Below are positions 8,516 to 18,088 of a stretch of 64,000 nucleotides of DNA, in pieces (within the stretch, counting starts at the first letter, position 1; the number at the start of each line of letters is the position of its first letter). The notes under the pieces are model-generated. The model did not search any database. It had not been told where the DNA came from and saw nothing but the letters and a program-made list of their open reading frames with translations. This DNA is from an uncultured Allomuricauda sp. (GTDB lineage Bacteria > Bacteroidota > Bacteroidia > Flavobacteriales > Flavobacteriaceae), in contig NZ_CAMYIC010000003.1 of assembly GCF_947258355.1 (NCBI RefSeq), forward strand, positions 1 to 64,000. The letters run 5' to 3'. The translations under genes were made by a program, and so were the position numbers.

Positions 8516-10231
8516 TTAATGAGACGATGCTTCACCCGCACCGCTGGGTATTCGGATATGCTCTACAATTTCCTGTACTTCTTCCGGCGGTTCAGGGGTA
8601 AATTTATTCACCACTATGGCCACAATAAAATTGACAATCATGGCTATGGTGCCAAACCCTTCGGGCGATATTCCAAACCACCAACTATCTTGTAGTCCAG
8701 CCACGGCATCCTTTCCTCCATCAAAAATTCCAAATTTGAATTTCAGCATGTAGAAAAGCATCAAACAGAGACCGACGATCATTCCAGATACGGCTCCCTT
8801 GCTATTCATTTTCTTATAGAAAATACCCAAAATGATAGCTGGGAAGAAGGATGCTGCTGCAAGACCAAAGGCCAGAGCAACCACCGCAGCCACAAAGCCG
8901 GGCGGATTGATACCAAAATATCCGGCAATTACAACAGCTACAGCAGCTGAAAGTCTAGCAGCCCAAAGCTCTCCTTTTTCTGAAAGGTCTGGTTTAATAA
9001 CGTTCTTGATCAAATCATGGGAAACAGAGGATGAGATCACAAGTAGCAACCCAGCGGCAGTAGACAAAGCAGCAGCAAGCCCACCGGCGGCTATCAATCC
9101 AATTACCCATGCGGGCAAATCTGCTACCTCGGGATTGGCCAATACCATGATATCCCTGTCAACTGATAATTCATTTACTTCTGGGTTGGCCACATATTGA
9201 ATTACACCATCTCCATTTTTGTCCTCATGCCCTATTAACCCAGTAGCTTCCCAACGACTGAACCATTCAGGCATATTATCATATTCCTTGCCACTAACAG
9301 TTTCAATCAAGTTAGTTCTTGCAAAAACAGCCACCGCCGGTGCTGTGGTATATAAAATTGCAATGAACAACAATGCCAGGCCTGCCGATTTTCTTGCATC
9401 CCGCACCCGTTTTACAGTGAAGAAGCGAACAATTACATGTGGTAATCCCGCTGTACCCACCATAAGGGCAAGTGTAATAGCAAACACGTCTACCAAACTT
9501 TTTGATCCATCGGTATATTCCGCAAAACCAAGTTCGGTGGAAAGTCCATCCAACTTATCCAAGAGATACGTTCCAGAACCATCGGATAGAGTGCTTCCAA
9601 AACCAAGTTGAGGAACCGGGTTACCTGTCATCTGAATGGAAATAAAAATGGCAGGAACCATAAAGGCGAAAATCAATACGCAATACTGTGCTACTTGGGT
9701 ATAGGTAATCCCTTTCATTCCACCCAAAACGGCATAGAATAAAACAATTACCATCCCAATGACAACCCCGGTATTGATATCAACTTCCAAATACCTCGAA
9801 AACACGATACCTACACCACGCATTTGACCTGCCACATAGGTAAAGGAAACAATTAAGGCACAGATTACAGCTACAATTCTAGCAGTTTTGGAGTAGTATC
9901 TTTCTCCGATAAAATCAGGTACCGTAAATTTTCCGAATTTTCTAAGGTATGGGGCCAAAAGCAGTGCCAAGAGCACATAACCCCCTGTCCATCCCATTAA
10001 ATACACAGCACCATCATACCCTGCGAACGATATGATACCGGCCATGGAAATAAAAGAAGCTGCGGACATCCAATCCGCTGCCGTGGCCATACCATTGGCG
10101 AGTGGGGAAACTCCTCCCCCAGCCACATAATACTCTTTAGTGGAGCCCGCTCGGGACCAAATTGCAATTCCTATATAAAGACCAAATGATAATGCCACCA
10201 AGACATAGGTCCAAATTTGTACATCACTCAT
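8516..10231 (-). CDS. Sodium/solute symporter, acetate type (ActP/VC_2705 family)
   Basis: A 571-aa inner-membrane symporter with about 13 spans. The N-terminal YYVAGGGVSPLANGMATAAD and the helix with SFTYVAGQMRG are hallmarks of acetate/monocarboxylate symporters, and partnership with a DUF4212 gene upstream by 22 nt marks the VC_2705 subfamily. It likely takes up acetate with sodium, feeding acs in the same locus. An inserted loop at about 305-370 carries DKNGDGVIQY (337-346), which looks like an EF-hand calcium loop (D337, N339, D341) but lacks the usual acidic residue at position 12. A strong terminator follows directly. Confidence 0.92.
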   Translation of the reverse strand: MSDVQIWTYVLVALSFGLYIGIAIWSRAGSTKEYYVAGGGVSPLANGMATAADWMSAASFISMAGIISFAGYDGAVYLMGWTGGYVLLALLLAPYLRKFGKFTVPDFIGERYYSKTARIVAVICALIVSFTYVAGQMRGVGIVFSRYLEVDINTGVVIGMVIVLFYAVLGGMKGITYTQVAQYCVLIFAFMVPAIFISIQMTGNPVPQLGFGSTLSDGSGTYLLDKLDGLSTELGFAEYTDGSKSLVDVFAITLALMVGTAGLPHVIVRFFTVKRVRDARKSAGLALLFIAILYTTAPAVAVFARTNLIETVSGKEYDNMPEWFSRWEATGLIGHEDKNGDGVIQYVANPEVNELSVDRDIMVLANPEVADLPAWVIGLIAAGGLAAALSTAAGLLLVISSSVSHDLIKNVIKPDLSEKGELWAARLSAAVAVVIAGYFGINPPGFVAAVVALAFGLAAASFFPAIILGIFYKKMNSKGAVSGMIVGLCLMLFYMLKFKFGIFDGGKDAVAGLQDSWWFGISPEGFGTIAMIVNFIVAIVVNKFTPEPPEEVQEIVEHIRIPSGAGEASSH

Positions 10232-10253
10232 AATTCAATTTTTTGTTGGTTAA

Positions 10254-10517
10254 TTAATCTTCGTCGTAGCCGTATTTTTTGTCCAATTTGTTCATTAGGC
10301 GTACGTAGACAAAAATGAGAATGACAAATACATAGATGGAACCTTGTTGTGCGAACCAAAAACCTAATTTGAATCCGCCAATACGAATATTGTTCAATGC
10401 ATCTTTAAAAATGATGCCCGCTCCATAAGAGACCAAGAACCATATGGCCAATAAAATGACCAAGTATCTCAGGTTCTCTTTCCAATAGGCCGTGGCCTTT
10501 TTTTGTTTTTCTGACAT
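10254..10517 (-). CDS. DUF4212 small subunit of the acetate symporter
   Basis: An 87-aa membrane protein with two spans (about 18-38 and 53-75). The segment FKLGFWFAQQGSIYVFV is the family signature of DUF4212, proteins annotated as solute:sodium symporter small subunits that are encoded beside VC_2705-type symporters. It lies 22 nt upstream of the symporter and 18 nt downstream of the porin gene on the same strand, so the three form an operon. Whether it is a true subunit or an assembly factor is not established. Confidence 0.92.
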   Translation of the reverse strand: MSEKQKKATAYWKENLRYLVILLAIWFLVSYGAGIIFKDALNNIRIGGFKLGFWFAQQGSIYVFVILIFVYVRLMNKLDKKYGYDED

Positions 10518-10535
10518 AATTTGTTGGTTGTTTAG

Positions 10536-11762
10536 TTATAAATAAATCTGTGCTTGCAATGTTACCACGCCGTTGCTATCGCCAGTTCCCACTTTGGAAT
10601 TGGCATACTCCAACGTTAATTTGGAATGATGACCCGTCATGAACAGGTTAATTCCGAGTCCAAGTCTTGTAGCGTTGTCATCTATTGCATCTATTGTTCT
10701 TGTTTGGTAGGATACATATGGTTGCACCCTTGATTTATCCTCCGGTCCTGAAATCAAATACCCAAGGTGTCCATATATCATATTACCAGTACCATAAGAC
10801 CCCAGGCTGAAGTTACGACCATAATCGTTATTTTGAAACACGGCGTAGGCAGTTATTGCGGAACCATCTTCGCCTAGAGGTGCATCATAAAAAGCATCCA
10901 CGGCCAAAATATTAACATTTTCGCCTTCCAAGTTACCTGTTCCATCCATTACCACCACTCCATTAGCATGAGTTAGAAAACCTGCTCCAACATTGAAAAT
11001 CCTTTTGCTTCCTAGATAAGTTCCCACTTTGTAGGGAAGAAAATTAGATTCTTCATCCAGAAACTGGTAATCAAAATAGCCTTGAATTACCTTTCCTGCA
11101 TCGGCAGACCCCAATAACTCCCTGCCACGGTAGACCGCCCTGCCATTTGGTGTGGGATCATTGGCGGTATCCAAAGTATTGGTAATCGCCTCGTTAAAGG
11201 AAACTCGGTACTGTAAGCGACCTACCCTTCCTTTTACATAAACGCCCAAATGACGTGCAAACTGATCACTTAGACCAAGGACTGCCCAAGATTGGCGATT
11301 ATTGTCCAACGTCATAAAATTCAACGTACTGCTATTGTTTAAACGAGAGATTCCATTCCAATAATGCAATCCAGTTCCAACCGCATGGTTTTTTGTCACC
11401 TGCCATTCTCCCCAAAAATCATGAAAGAAAAGTTGGGAGGAGTCTTCTTTGCCAACGGCACTTAAATTAGTGCCATTTAAACTATTAAGTCCAAAATGGG
11501 TTAGAATAAGGAATTTCTTGTTCAGCTGGGTAAACGTAAGAAACCTAGCTCGTCTTACACTTAGGTTGGTAGTACTTACATCATCTGGAACATTATCATT
11601 GTATTGGGCCCAAAATTGACCCCATGCTATCATTCGAAGATATTTAGAGCCATCTTCGTTAAACTTGACCTTGAAACCGCCTGTATATTCAGTATTTCCC
11701 TGTGAAAATGATTTAGGAACGAACAGGAGTGTAAATGCCATTCCTATGAGTAATTTTTTCAT
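10536..11762 (-). CDS. Outer-membrane porin, phosphate-selective O/P-like
   Basis: A 408-aa exported beta-barrel. A signal peptide (about 1-20, cleavage after SFSQ or nearby) precedes alternating amphipathic strands rich in aromatic residues, with GGFKVKFNEDG near the N-terminus and the last strand ending in a hydrophobic residue after VTLQAQIYL, as needed for barrel insertion. The fold resembles OprO/OprP-type porins. Standing first in the DUF4212/symporter operon, it is likely the outer-membrane entry for acetate or a related small acid; substrate is inferred from context only. Confidence 0.85.
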   Translation of the reverse strand: MKKLLIGMAFTLLFVPKSFSQGNTEYTGGFKVKFNEDGSKYLRMIAWGQFWAQYNDNVPDDVSTTNLSVRRARFLTFTQLNKKFLILTHFGLNSLNGTNLSAVGKEDSSQLFFHDFWGEWQVTKNHAVGTGLHYWNGISRLNNSSTLNFMTLDNNRQSWAVLGLSDQFARHLGVYVKGRVGRLQYRVSFNEAITNTLDTANDPTPNGRAVYRGRELLGSADAGKVIQGYFDYQFLDEESNFLPYKVGTYLGSKRIFNVGAGFLTHANGVVVMDGTGNLEGENVNILAVDAFYDAPLGEDGSAITAYAVFQNNDYGRNFSLGSYGTGNMIYGHLGYLISGPEDKSRVQPYVSYQTRTIDAIDDNATRLGLGINLFMTGHHSKLTLEYANSKVGTGDSNGVVTLQAQIYL

Positions 11763-11858
11763 TTCAGTTTGGATGTTAGATTGTTAAGTGCCCTACGAAC
11801 ATCCTAAAAAAAAGGTCTGAATTAAAAAATAGTATATATTTCCGCTAAATAATTATAC

Positions 11859-12272
11859 TTAATCTTTGAAACGGTCCCATTTTATGAGCATAAATTTGTC
11901 TCCCAACTCGGTAACCAATTGACCGGCACCTTTCAGGTTTTCAGGGTTTTGGAAGTATTTTTGAAGCTCATTATGGTTTAAAATCCTATAGGTTGGATGG
12001 TATTTGGAATTGTAGGGCCGTTTAATGTTATATTTTCGAACCCAATTCATTACTGAAACGTGGGAAACGCCCAAAATACGCTCTATTTCCCGATAGGTCA
12101 ACCCCTCCAAATACAACTGTAGTGCCTTGTTCACGAAATAATCGTCAATCTGCTTACCCATTTTGGGCACGGTAAAATAGTATCCACAAGACTTGCATTT
12201 ATAGCGCTGCCGCTCTTTGATTATTCCTGCTTTGGTAAACTCTGTAGATGAGCAATTTGGACAACTTTCCAT
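11859..12272 (-). CDS. Zinc-ribbon/HTH regulator resembling the N-terminus of IS1-type transposases
   Basis: A 137-aa protein. A zinc ribbon with two Cys pairs (CPNC at 4-7 and CKSC at 26-29) is followed by a helix-turn-helix at about 47-75 (LTYREIERILGVSHVSVMNWV). This pairing is that of InsA of IS1, but no transposase catalytic domain, inverted repeats or second frame follow. The C-terminal 55 residues are unrelated to transposase. It lies just upstream of the porin/symporter operon on the same strand, separated by 96 nt, so a role as its local regulator is plausible. I read it as a domesticated DNA-binding protein; DNA binding itself is inferred. Confidence 0.75.
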   Translation of the reverse strand: MESCPNCSSTEFTKAGIIKERQRYKCKSCGYYFTVPKMGKQIDDYFVNKALQLYLEGLTYREIERILGVSHVSVMNWVRKYNIKRPYNSKYHPTYRILNHNELQKYFQNPENLKGAGQLVTELGDKFMLIKWDRFKD

Positions 12273-12336
12273 AGTTGATATACTTAATTAGCATAAATAT
12301 ATCAATTTAGCTTTAAATATTTATCATTGTTAATGC

Positions 12337-12368
12337 AATAAAAAAAGGGAATCGTTAAAATTCCCTTT
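12337..12368 (-). terminator. Terminator of the phoH-purC transcript
   Basis: A 9-bp stem (12344-12352 with 12360-12368) and a 7-nt loop, followed on the - strand by a run of T. It lies 32 nt past the purC stop. Confidence 0.8.
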
Positions 12369-12399
12369 AGTTTATTGGTCAAATCACAATATTGTCTAA

Positions 12400-13353
12400 T
12401 TATTTTGCTAAATATGCCGTAACGTTTTCCAAAATACGATTCTGTAAGTCAGAAATATCACTTTTCACGAATTGCTCTCCGGTAATATTCTCATAAAGTT
12501 CGATATACCTATTGGAAACCGATTCGATATACTCGTCAGACATTTCAGGGACCGATTGCCCCTCCAATCCTTGGAATCCATTGGAAATCAACCATTGCCT
12601 TACAAATTCTTTGGACAATTGCTTTTGGGCTTCACCTTTTTCCTGCCGCTCTTGGTATCCATCGGCATAAAAATAACGTGAGGAATCAGGGGTGTGAATC
12701 TCATCGATCAATACAATCTCACCATCTTTGGTTTTACCGAATTCGTATTTGGTGTCCACCAAAATAAGGTCTCTTTTTGCAGCAATTTCGGTTCCTCTTT
12801 GGAATAGGGCTCGTGTGTATTTTTCCAAAACTTCGTAATCTTCCTTGGAGACAATACCACGCTTTAAAATATCCTCTTTGGAAATGTCCTCATCGTGATC
12901 TCCCTTTTCTGCCTTTGTTGCCGGCGTAATGATGGGTTCTGGAAATTTATCGTTCTCTTGCATCCCTTCGGGCATCGGAACCCCACAAAGCATTCTTTTG
13001 CCTGCTTTGTACTCACGTGCTGCATGGCCGGAAATATAGCCTCGAATCACCATTTCCACCTTGAAAGGCTCACAGGCCTTGCCCACCGCTACATTGGGAT
13101 CGGGAGTGGCCATCAACCAATTGGGAACAATATCTTCGGTATCCTTCATCATTTTGGTTGCGATTTGATTTAAAATCTGCCCTTTGTATGGAATTCCTTT
13201 GGGCATCACTACATCAAACGCAGATAAGCGGTCCGTGGCTACCATTACCAAAACATCGTTCTCCAAGGTATAGACTTCCCTTACTTTTCCTTTATAAACA
13301 GATTTTTGCCCAGGAAAATTAAAATCCGTGGACATCAGCGTATTCATTCCCAT
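12400..13353 (-). CDS. purC: Phosphoribosylaminoimidazole-succinocarboxamide synthase
   Basis: A 317-aa SAICAR synthetase for step eight of IMP synthesis, joining CAIR and aspartate with ATP hydrolysis. Family motifs: GKVREVYTL near the N-terminus, [20 protein letters not shown], and LVDTKYEFG with [12 protein letters not shown] further on. The length is that of the longer purC type. The ATG at 13353 gives MGMNTLMS; a second ATG two codons in (13347) is equally likely. It lies 7 nt after phoH, a pairing common in flavobacteria, and ends at a clear terminator. Confidence 0.97.
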   Translation of the reverse strand: MGMNTLMSTDFNFPGQKSVYKGKVREVYTLENDVLVMVATDRLSAFDVVMPKGIPYKGQILNQIATKMMKDTEDIVPNWLMATPDPNVAVGKACEPFKVEMVIRGYISGHAAREYKAGKRMLCGVPMPEGMQENDKFPEPIITPATKAEKGDHDEDISKEDILKRGIVSKEDYEVLEKYTRALFQRGTEIAAKRDLILVDTKYEFGKTKDGEIVLIDEIHTPDSSRYFYADGYQERQEKGEAQKQLSKEFVRQWLISNGFQGLEGQSVPEMSDEYIESVSNRYIELYENITGEQFVKSDISDLQNRILENVTAYLAK

Positions 13354-13360
13354 AATTTTT

Positions 13361-14320
13361 CTAGAATTGATTCTGATGCTCTATGTTCTGATAGGCATCA
13401 ATCACCTTTTTCACCAATTTGTGACGGATCACATCCTTATCATCCAAATAAATGATGCTGATGCCATCTACATTCTTCAAAATAAGCAAAGCTTCTTTTA
13501 GTCCTGAAATTACCCTACGCGGCAAATCAATCTGGCCGGGGTCGCCAGTCAACAAAAACTTGGCGTTCTTTCCCATACGGGTCAGGAACATTTTCATTTG
13601 GGCGTGCGTGGTATTCTGGGCCTCATCCAAAATCACAAAGGCATTGTCCAAGGTTCGCCCTCGCATAAAGGCCATCGGTGCAATTTGGATGGTACCGTCC
13701 TCAATATACTTTTCCAGCTTCTCTGAAGGAATCATATCCCGAAGGGCATCGTACAAAGGTTGCATGTAAGGGTCAAGCTTTTCCTTAAGGTCACCTGGCA
13801 AAAAACCAAGGTTCTCCCCTGCCTCTACCGCGGGACGCGTAAGGATAATACGCCTCACTTGTTTTTCCTTTAAGGCTTTTACGGCCAGAGCAACACCTGT
13901 ATAGGTTTTTCCGGTTCCAGCTGGGCCTATGGCAAAAACCATGTCGTTCGTCTTACAAGCATCCACCATACGTCTTTGGTTGGCGGTCTGGGCTTTTATC
14001 AACCTACCGCTGACACCATGCACCAAAACATCTCCGCTACTGGAGGAGGACGTGTAATCCTCTTTGCTATTGCTGGTAAGCACCCGCTCGATCATGTTTT
14101 CATCAAGTTTATTGTACTTGGCAAACTGCCCTGTGAGTTCATCAAAGCGTTTATCGAACTCTTCTAAAAGTTCTTCATCGCCAAATACCTTGATCTTGTT
14201 GCCCCTCGCCACAATCTTAAGTTTAGGGAAGTATTTCTTAAGCAACTCAATGTTAGCATTTTGTTGCCCAAAAAATTCCTGGGGGCTGATTTCCGTAAGT
14301 TCAATTATTAGTTCGTTCAA
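13361..14320 (-). CDS. PhoH-family ATPase
   Basis: A 319-aa ATPase of the PhoH/PhoL type, likely an RNA-processing or ribosome-associated nucleoside-triphosphatase. Walker A is GPAGTGKT and Walker [11 protein letters not shown]; a KH-like N-terminal segment precedes the ATPase part. I place the start at a TTG at 14320 (product beginning [18 protein letters not shown], read as Met), since homologues begin just there. The reading frame stays open for 23 more codons to another TTG at 14389, but that Lys/Phe-rich stretch looks like untranslated leader. It is followed at 7 nt by purC and faces the SAM hydroxide adenosyltransferase gene divergently. Confidence 0.93.
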   Translation of the reverse strand: MNELIIELTEISPQEFFGQQNANIELLKKYFPKLKIVARGNKIKVFGDEELLEEFDKRFDELTGQFAKYNKLDENMIERVLTSNSKEDYTSSSSSGDVLVHGVSGRLIKAQTANQRRMVDACKTNDMVFAIGPAGTGKTYTGVALAVKALKEKQVRRIILTRPAVEAGENLGFLPGDLKEKLDPYMQPLYDALRDMIPSEKLEKYIEDGTIQIAPMAFMRGRTLDNAFVILDEAQNTTHAQMKMFLTRMGKNAKFLLTGDPGQIDLPRRVISGLKEALLILKNVDGISIIYLDDKDVIRHKLVKKVIDAYQNIEHQNQF

Positions 14321-14439
14321 AAATAGTGAGGTGTTACAGTTGTTTTTGAAGAATTTTATTCTTTCTTTTTTGACTAATTTTACAAACAAACTTAACTAAA
14401 AATCAATTTGAACGCGGAAAAACATATCAACAGTATTGT

Positions 14440-15270
14440 ATGCCAATAATTACCCTGACTACCGATTTTGGATACAAGGACCACTTTGTGGGTGCTGTTA
14501 AAGGGGCCATTTTGAGCAATCTCCCCGATAGTAACATTGTTGATATTTCACACGCCATCAGTCCGTTCAATATTCAGGAATGTGCTTATATCCTAAGGAA
14601 TGCCTACCGTTCGTTCCCAAAGGGAACGGTCCATATTGTAGGTGTGGATTCTGAAATTTCACCCGAAAACGAGCACATCGTAGTGCAGGTGGATGGGCAC
14701 TATTTTGTGAGTGCCAACAGCGGTGTCATTTCCTTGATAACTTCTGAAGTACAGCCCGAAAAAGTGGTAGAGATCAATCTGCCCAATGCAGAGGCCGGTG
14801 CCTTTCCCGTACTCAATATATTTGTTCAGGTGGCCTGTCATATCGCACGTGGTGGAAAATTGGAAGTCATAGGCAGACCATTGCAAAGTTTAAAGGAACT
14901 GCGCGATTTTGAACCGCGGATAACCAACGAGGGCAAAACCATTACGGGCAATGTAATTTATATAGACAACTACGGTAACGTGGTCACCAATATCCAAAAA
15001 AGTTTGTTCGAAGCCTATCGGAGCGGTCGCAATTTTGAAATCAACGCACGGACGACCAAAATACGACAAGTACATCAGAGCTATAATGGCTTCATCAATT
15101 ATGATTTGGAACGGAACCAGCGAAAAGGACCGGGAGATGCCTTGGCCCTGTTCAATTCTGCAGGCTATATAGAACTTGCCATTTATAAAAGTGACCTAAA
15201 TTCGGTTGGAGGCGCATCCACCCTTCTAGGACTGAATTATAGGGACACCGTAACCATAAATTTCCTGTAA
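14440..15270 (+). CDS. SAM hydroxide adenosyltransferase (DUF62 family)
   Basis: A 276-aa enzyme of the DUF62 family, which uses a water-derived hydroxide to split S-adenosylmethionine into adenosine and methionine. The N-terminal ITLTTDFGYKDHFVGAVKG with the catalytic aspartate in TDFG, and the IDNYGNVVTNI motif in the C-terminal barrel, identify it; it is related to SAM-dependent fluorinases but lacks any reason to call halogenase activity. The physiological role is obscure. Its stop abuts the ATG of the next gene, so the two are coupled. Start ATG at 14440 gives the standard MPIITLTTDFG. Confidence 0.93.
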   Translation: MPIITLTTDFGYKDHFVGAVKGAILSNLPDSNIVDISHAISPFNIQECAYILRNAYRSFPKGTVHIVGVDSEISPENEHIVVQVDGHYFVSANSGVISLITSEVQPEKVVEINLPNAEAGAFPVLNIFVQVACHIARGGKLEVIGRPLQSLKELRDFEPRITNEGKTITGNVIYIDNYGNVVTNIQKSLFEAYRSGRNFEINARTTKIRQVHQSYNGFINYDLERNQRKGPGDALALFNSAGYIELAIYKSDLNSVGGASTLLGLNYRDTVTINFL

Positions 15271-15573
15271 ATGTTGATACGCATTGTAAAACTGACTTTT
15301 AAACCCGAAAATATTGCTAGTTTTGAGCGAATCTTTGAAGAATCTAAAAATGGAATCTTGGCTTTTGAAGGTTGTAATATGGTAGAATTGTATCAAGACA
15401 TTACGAATTCCAACATATTTTTCACCTATAGTTTTTGGGATACCGAATCGCACCTGAACAATTACAGGGATTCTGATTTCTTTAAAGGGGTTTGGGGCAA
15501 TACGAAAAAACTGTTTGCCGACAAGCCCGAAGCATGGAGTGTTCATAAAATTCAATCAACAAACCCATCTTAA
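15271..15573 (+). CDS. Antibiotic-biosynthesis-monooxygenase-fold protein (ABM domain)
   Basis: A 100-aa protein with the dimeric alpha/beta barrel (ABM) pattern: a first strand LIRIVKLTFKPE, a helix with FERIFEESK, a core GCNMVELYQD, then the motif FFTYSFWDTESHLNNYRDS. It is annotated in flavobacteria as putative quinol monooxygenase, though no cofactor is needed by the fold and the substrate is unknown. The ATG follows the preceding stop directly, and its own stop overlaps gldF (TAATG), so four genes from 14440 on form one operon. Confidence 0.85.
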   Translation: MLIRIVKLTFKPENIASFERIFEESKNGILAFEGCNMVELYQDITNSNIFFTYSFWDTESHLNNYRDSDFFKGVWGNTKKLFADKPEAWSVHKIQSTNPS

Positions 15574-16304
15574 TGTTCGCAATTTTTAAGAGAGAGGTAC
15601 GGTCCTTTTTTACATCGCCCATCGGTTACTTAATCGTAGGTTCGTTTTTACTGCTCAACGGGCTTTTTCTTTGGGTCTTTAAAGGAGAATACAACATTTT
15701 TGATTACGGCTTTGCCGATTTGAGCAACTTCTTTTTGCTGGCCCCTTGGATTTTTATCTTTTTGGTGCCCGCCATCACCATGAAGAGCTTTTCCGAGGAA
15801 CGAAAAATGGGAACGCTCGAATTACTATTGATTAAACCCATTTCCGTTTGGAAGTTGGTCCTTGGTAAATTCTGGGGCGCATTTCTATTGTGTGTCATTG
15901 CTGTAATTCCCACAATCGTCTATGTTTTCGCCATCTCGGGATTGGGCATGGTAGAGGGTAATTATGACCTTGGTGTTGTATTGGGTTCCTACTTTGGATT
16001 ATTGTTTTTGATGGCCTGTTATACCTCCATCGGGATATTTGCGTCTACCCTTTCCGATAATCAAATCATAGCATTTTTAGTAGGTATTTTGGTCTGCTTT
16101 CTGATATTTAATGGGTTTGATGCCACATCTTCGCTGTTTTCGAACGGAGAAACACAACAAACCATACAATCACTCGGAGCAAAAGCACATTTTGATAGCA
16201 TTGCAAGAGGTGTGATAGACACAAGGGATTTAATCTACTTTATCTCGTTGACCCTCTTATTTCTATACCTCACTTTTCAACGTTTAAAACAATTGCCAAG
16301 ATAA
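15573..16304 (+). CDS. gldF: Gliding-motility ABC transporter permease GldF
   Basis: A 243-aa inner-membrane protein with six spans, the permease of the GldAFG ABC transporter required for gliding in Flavobacterium. The N-terminal FKREVRSFFTSPIGYL and the KSFSEERKMGTLELLL segment are those of ABC-2 permeases and of GldF. Single-base stop/start overlaps tie it to the genes before and after. The ATPase GldA is not in the window, as usual since gldA is encoded apart. Presence of gldF and gldG does not by itself prove that the cells glide. Confidence 0.95.
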   Translation: MFAIFKREVRSFFTSPIGYLIVGSFLLLNGLFLWVFKGEYNIFDYGFADLSNFFLLAPWIFIFLVPAITMKSFSEERKMGTLELLLIKPISVWKLVLGKFWGAFLLCVIAVIPTIVYVFAISGLGMVEGNYDLGVVLGSYFGLLFLMACYTSIGIFASTLSDNQIIAFLVGILVCFLIFNGFDATSSLFSNGETQQTIQSLGAKAHFDSIARGVIDTRDLIYFISLTLLFLYLTFQRLKQLPR

Positions 16305-17968
16305 TGGGAAAGTTTTTTGTATCCATTTTAAAAGTGATTGTGGCCGTAGTGGCCATCAACCTATTGGCCAGTTTTGTGTATACCCGGTTTGATCTTACCG
16401 AGGATAAAAGATATACCCTTTCGGAACCTGCCGTAGCGGTAGCTCAAAAATTTGAAACTCCTGTGATTGTTGATGTATTATTGGATGGCAACATTCCGGC
16501 CGAGTTTGCCAAATTAAAAACAGAGACCATTCAATTGTTGGAATCCTTTGGGTCCAAGAACAGTAACATCAAGTATAATTTGGTGGACCCCATGGAGGAT
16601 AGCCAAAATCCACAGGAAACAGTCGCCCAATTACAAAGCTTGGGGTTACAGCCCGCCAATGTTACCGTTGAGGAAAATGGAAAAGTTTCCAACGAATTAG
16701 TCTTTCCCTGGGCTATGGTCAATTACAACGACCAAACGGTAAAAGTGCCGCTGCTCAAAAATAAATTGGGCTCAACGGCCGAAGAACGTATCAATAACTC
16801 GGTACAGCAATTGGAATACGCCTTTGCCGATGCTTTTACCAAGTTGGGCATTGAAGAAAAAAAGAGCATCGCCGTAATCAAGGGAAATGGCGAACTGGAT
16901 GATATTTATATCGCCGATTATCTCACCACCATTCGGGATTATTACAACATTGGCGCCATCACATTGGATTCCGTAGCTTCCAATCCGCAAAACGTTTTGG
17001 ATCAGTTAAAAAACTTTGACTTGGCCTTGATTGCTAAGCCTACGGAGGCGTTTACCGATCAAGAAAAATATGTAATGGACCAATATATGGTTCAAGGAGG
17101 CAAATCCATTTGGATGATAGATCAAGTAAATATGGAAATGGACAGCATTTATGCCGGTGGCGGAGAGGCCATCGCCATTCCCAGAGACCTGAATTTGAAA
17201 GATTTGTTCTTCAAATATGGGGTGCGCATCAATCCAGTTTTGGTAAATGACCTCTATTTTACCCAAATTGTTTTGGCCACTGGAGAAGGAAATGATTCAC
17301 AGTACAATCCCCTACCCTGGTTTTATTACCCGATGGTGTTTTCACAAAACAATCATCCCATCAATACCAACATTGAAGCGGTACGATTCCAGTTCACCAG
17401 TCCAATGGACGTATTGGAAAACGAATACAACAAAACTATCCTGTTGCAGAGTTCGCCGCTTTCCAAGACCGACGGGATTCCGCGAGTGGTCAGTTTGGAT
17501 ATGATCAATCAACAACCCGATCAAGCAACGTACAACAACGGCAATTTGCCTTTGGCGGTATTGATAGAAGGAAATTTCACCTCAATGTACAAGAACAGGG
17601 TAAAACCTTTAAAACTTCAAAATACCAAAGAAGAAGGTCCCGAGAACAAGATGATCGTCATCTCGGACGGGGACGTTATCAAAAATCAACTGCGCAATGG
17701 CAGACCTTTGGAGTTGGGGTACGACAAATGGACCAGTAACTTCTACGGCAACAAGGAATTTTTGGTGAACAGCACAAATTACCTGTTGGACAACACGGGG
17801 CTTATTAACATTCGAAATAAGAAAGTGGCCATCCCGCTCTTGGATGTCAAAAAGATAGCTGAACAAAAAACGAAGTGGCAGCTTGTAAACATTGGATTTC
17901 CAGTGGTTTTAACATTGTTGTTCGGGTTGTTTTTTGGCTATTACAGAAAACGCAAGTTTACTGCTTAG
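16304..17968 (+). CDS. gldG: Gliding-motility-associated protein GldG
   Basis: A 554-aa protein with an N-terminal membrane anchor (about 9-27), a large periplasmic ABC-type auxiliary domain starting DLTEDKRYTLSEPAV, and a C-terminal span (about 525-545) before a basic tail. It partners with GldF in the GldAFG transporter. The TAATG overlap with gldF couples their translation. Length and topology match GldG of flavobacteria. It is followed by 120 nt and then dnaN, a neighbourhood often seen in Flavobacteriaceae. Confidence 0.95.
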   Translation: MGKFFVSILKVIVAVVAINLLASFVYTRFDLTEDKRYTLSEPAVAVAQKFETPVIVDVLLDGNIPAEFAKLKTETIQLLESFGSKNSNIKYNLVDPMEDSQNPQETVAQLQSLGLQPANVTVEENGKVSNELVFPWAMVNYNDQTVKVPLLKNKLGSTAEERINNSVQQLEYAFADAFTKLGIEEKKSIAVIKGNGELDDIYIADYLTTIRDYYNIGAITLDSVASNPQNVLDQLKNFDLALIAKPTEAFTDQEKYVMDQYMVQGGKSIWMIDQVNMEMDSIYAGGGEAIAIPRDLNLKDLFFKYGVRINPVLVNDLYFTQIVLATGEGNDSQYNPLPWFYYPMVFSQNNHPINTNIEAVRFQFTSPMDVLENEYNKTILLQSSPLSKTDGIPRVVSLDMINQQPDQATYNNGNLPLAVLIEGNFTSMYKNRVKPLKLQNTKEEGPENKMIVISDGDVIKNQLRNGRPLELGYDKWTSNFYGNKEFLVNSTNYLLDNTGLINIRNKKVAIPLLDVKKIAEQKTKWQLVNIGFPVVLTLLFGLFFGYYRKRKFTA

Positions 17969-17979
17969 CTGTTGATAAA

Positions 17980-18015
17980 TTTGTTTCTCTGCTAATTCCA
18001 TTTGGGATATATTTG
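17980..18015 (+). promoter_or_regulatory. Probable dnaN promoter
   Basis: TTTG at 17980-17983 and TATATTTG at 18008-18015 fit the Bacteroidota primary promoter, with a spacing of 24 nt, one more than the usual upper limit. Transcription would start near 18022, giving a leader of about 65 nt. Confidence 0.5.
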
Positions 18016-18088
18016 TTTTTATTGATTTTATAGGCCCTTTTACAGGGAGAAATTGCCAAAAAGGCAACCATACTAAAGTATTTCGTTG

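Noticed and set aside
14321-14389. N-terminal extension of PhoH to a TTG at 14389
   Set aside because: The stretch is Lys/Phe-rich, unlike PhoH, and homologues begin at the residue encoded by the TTG at 14320.
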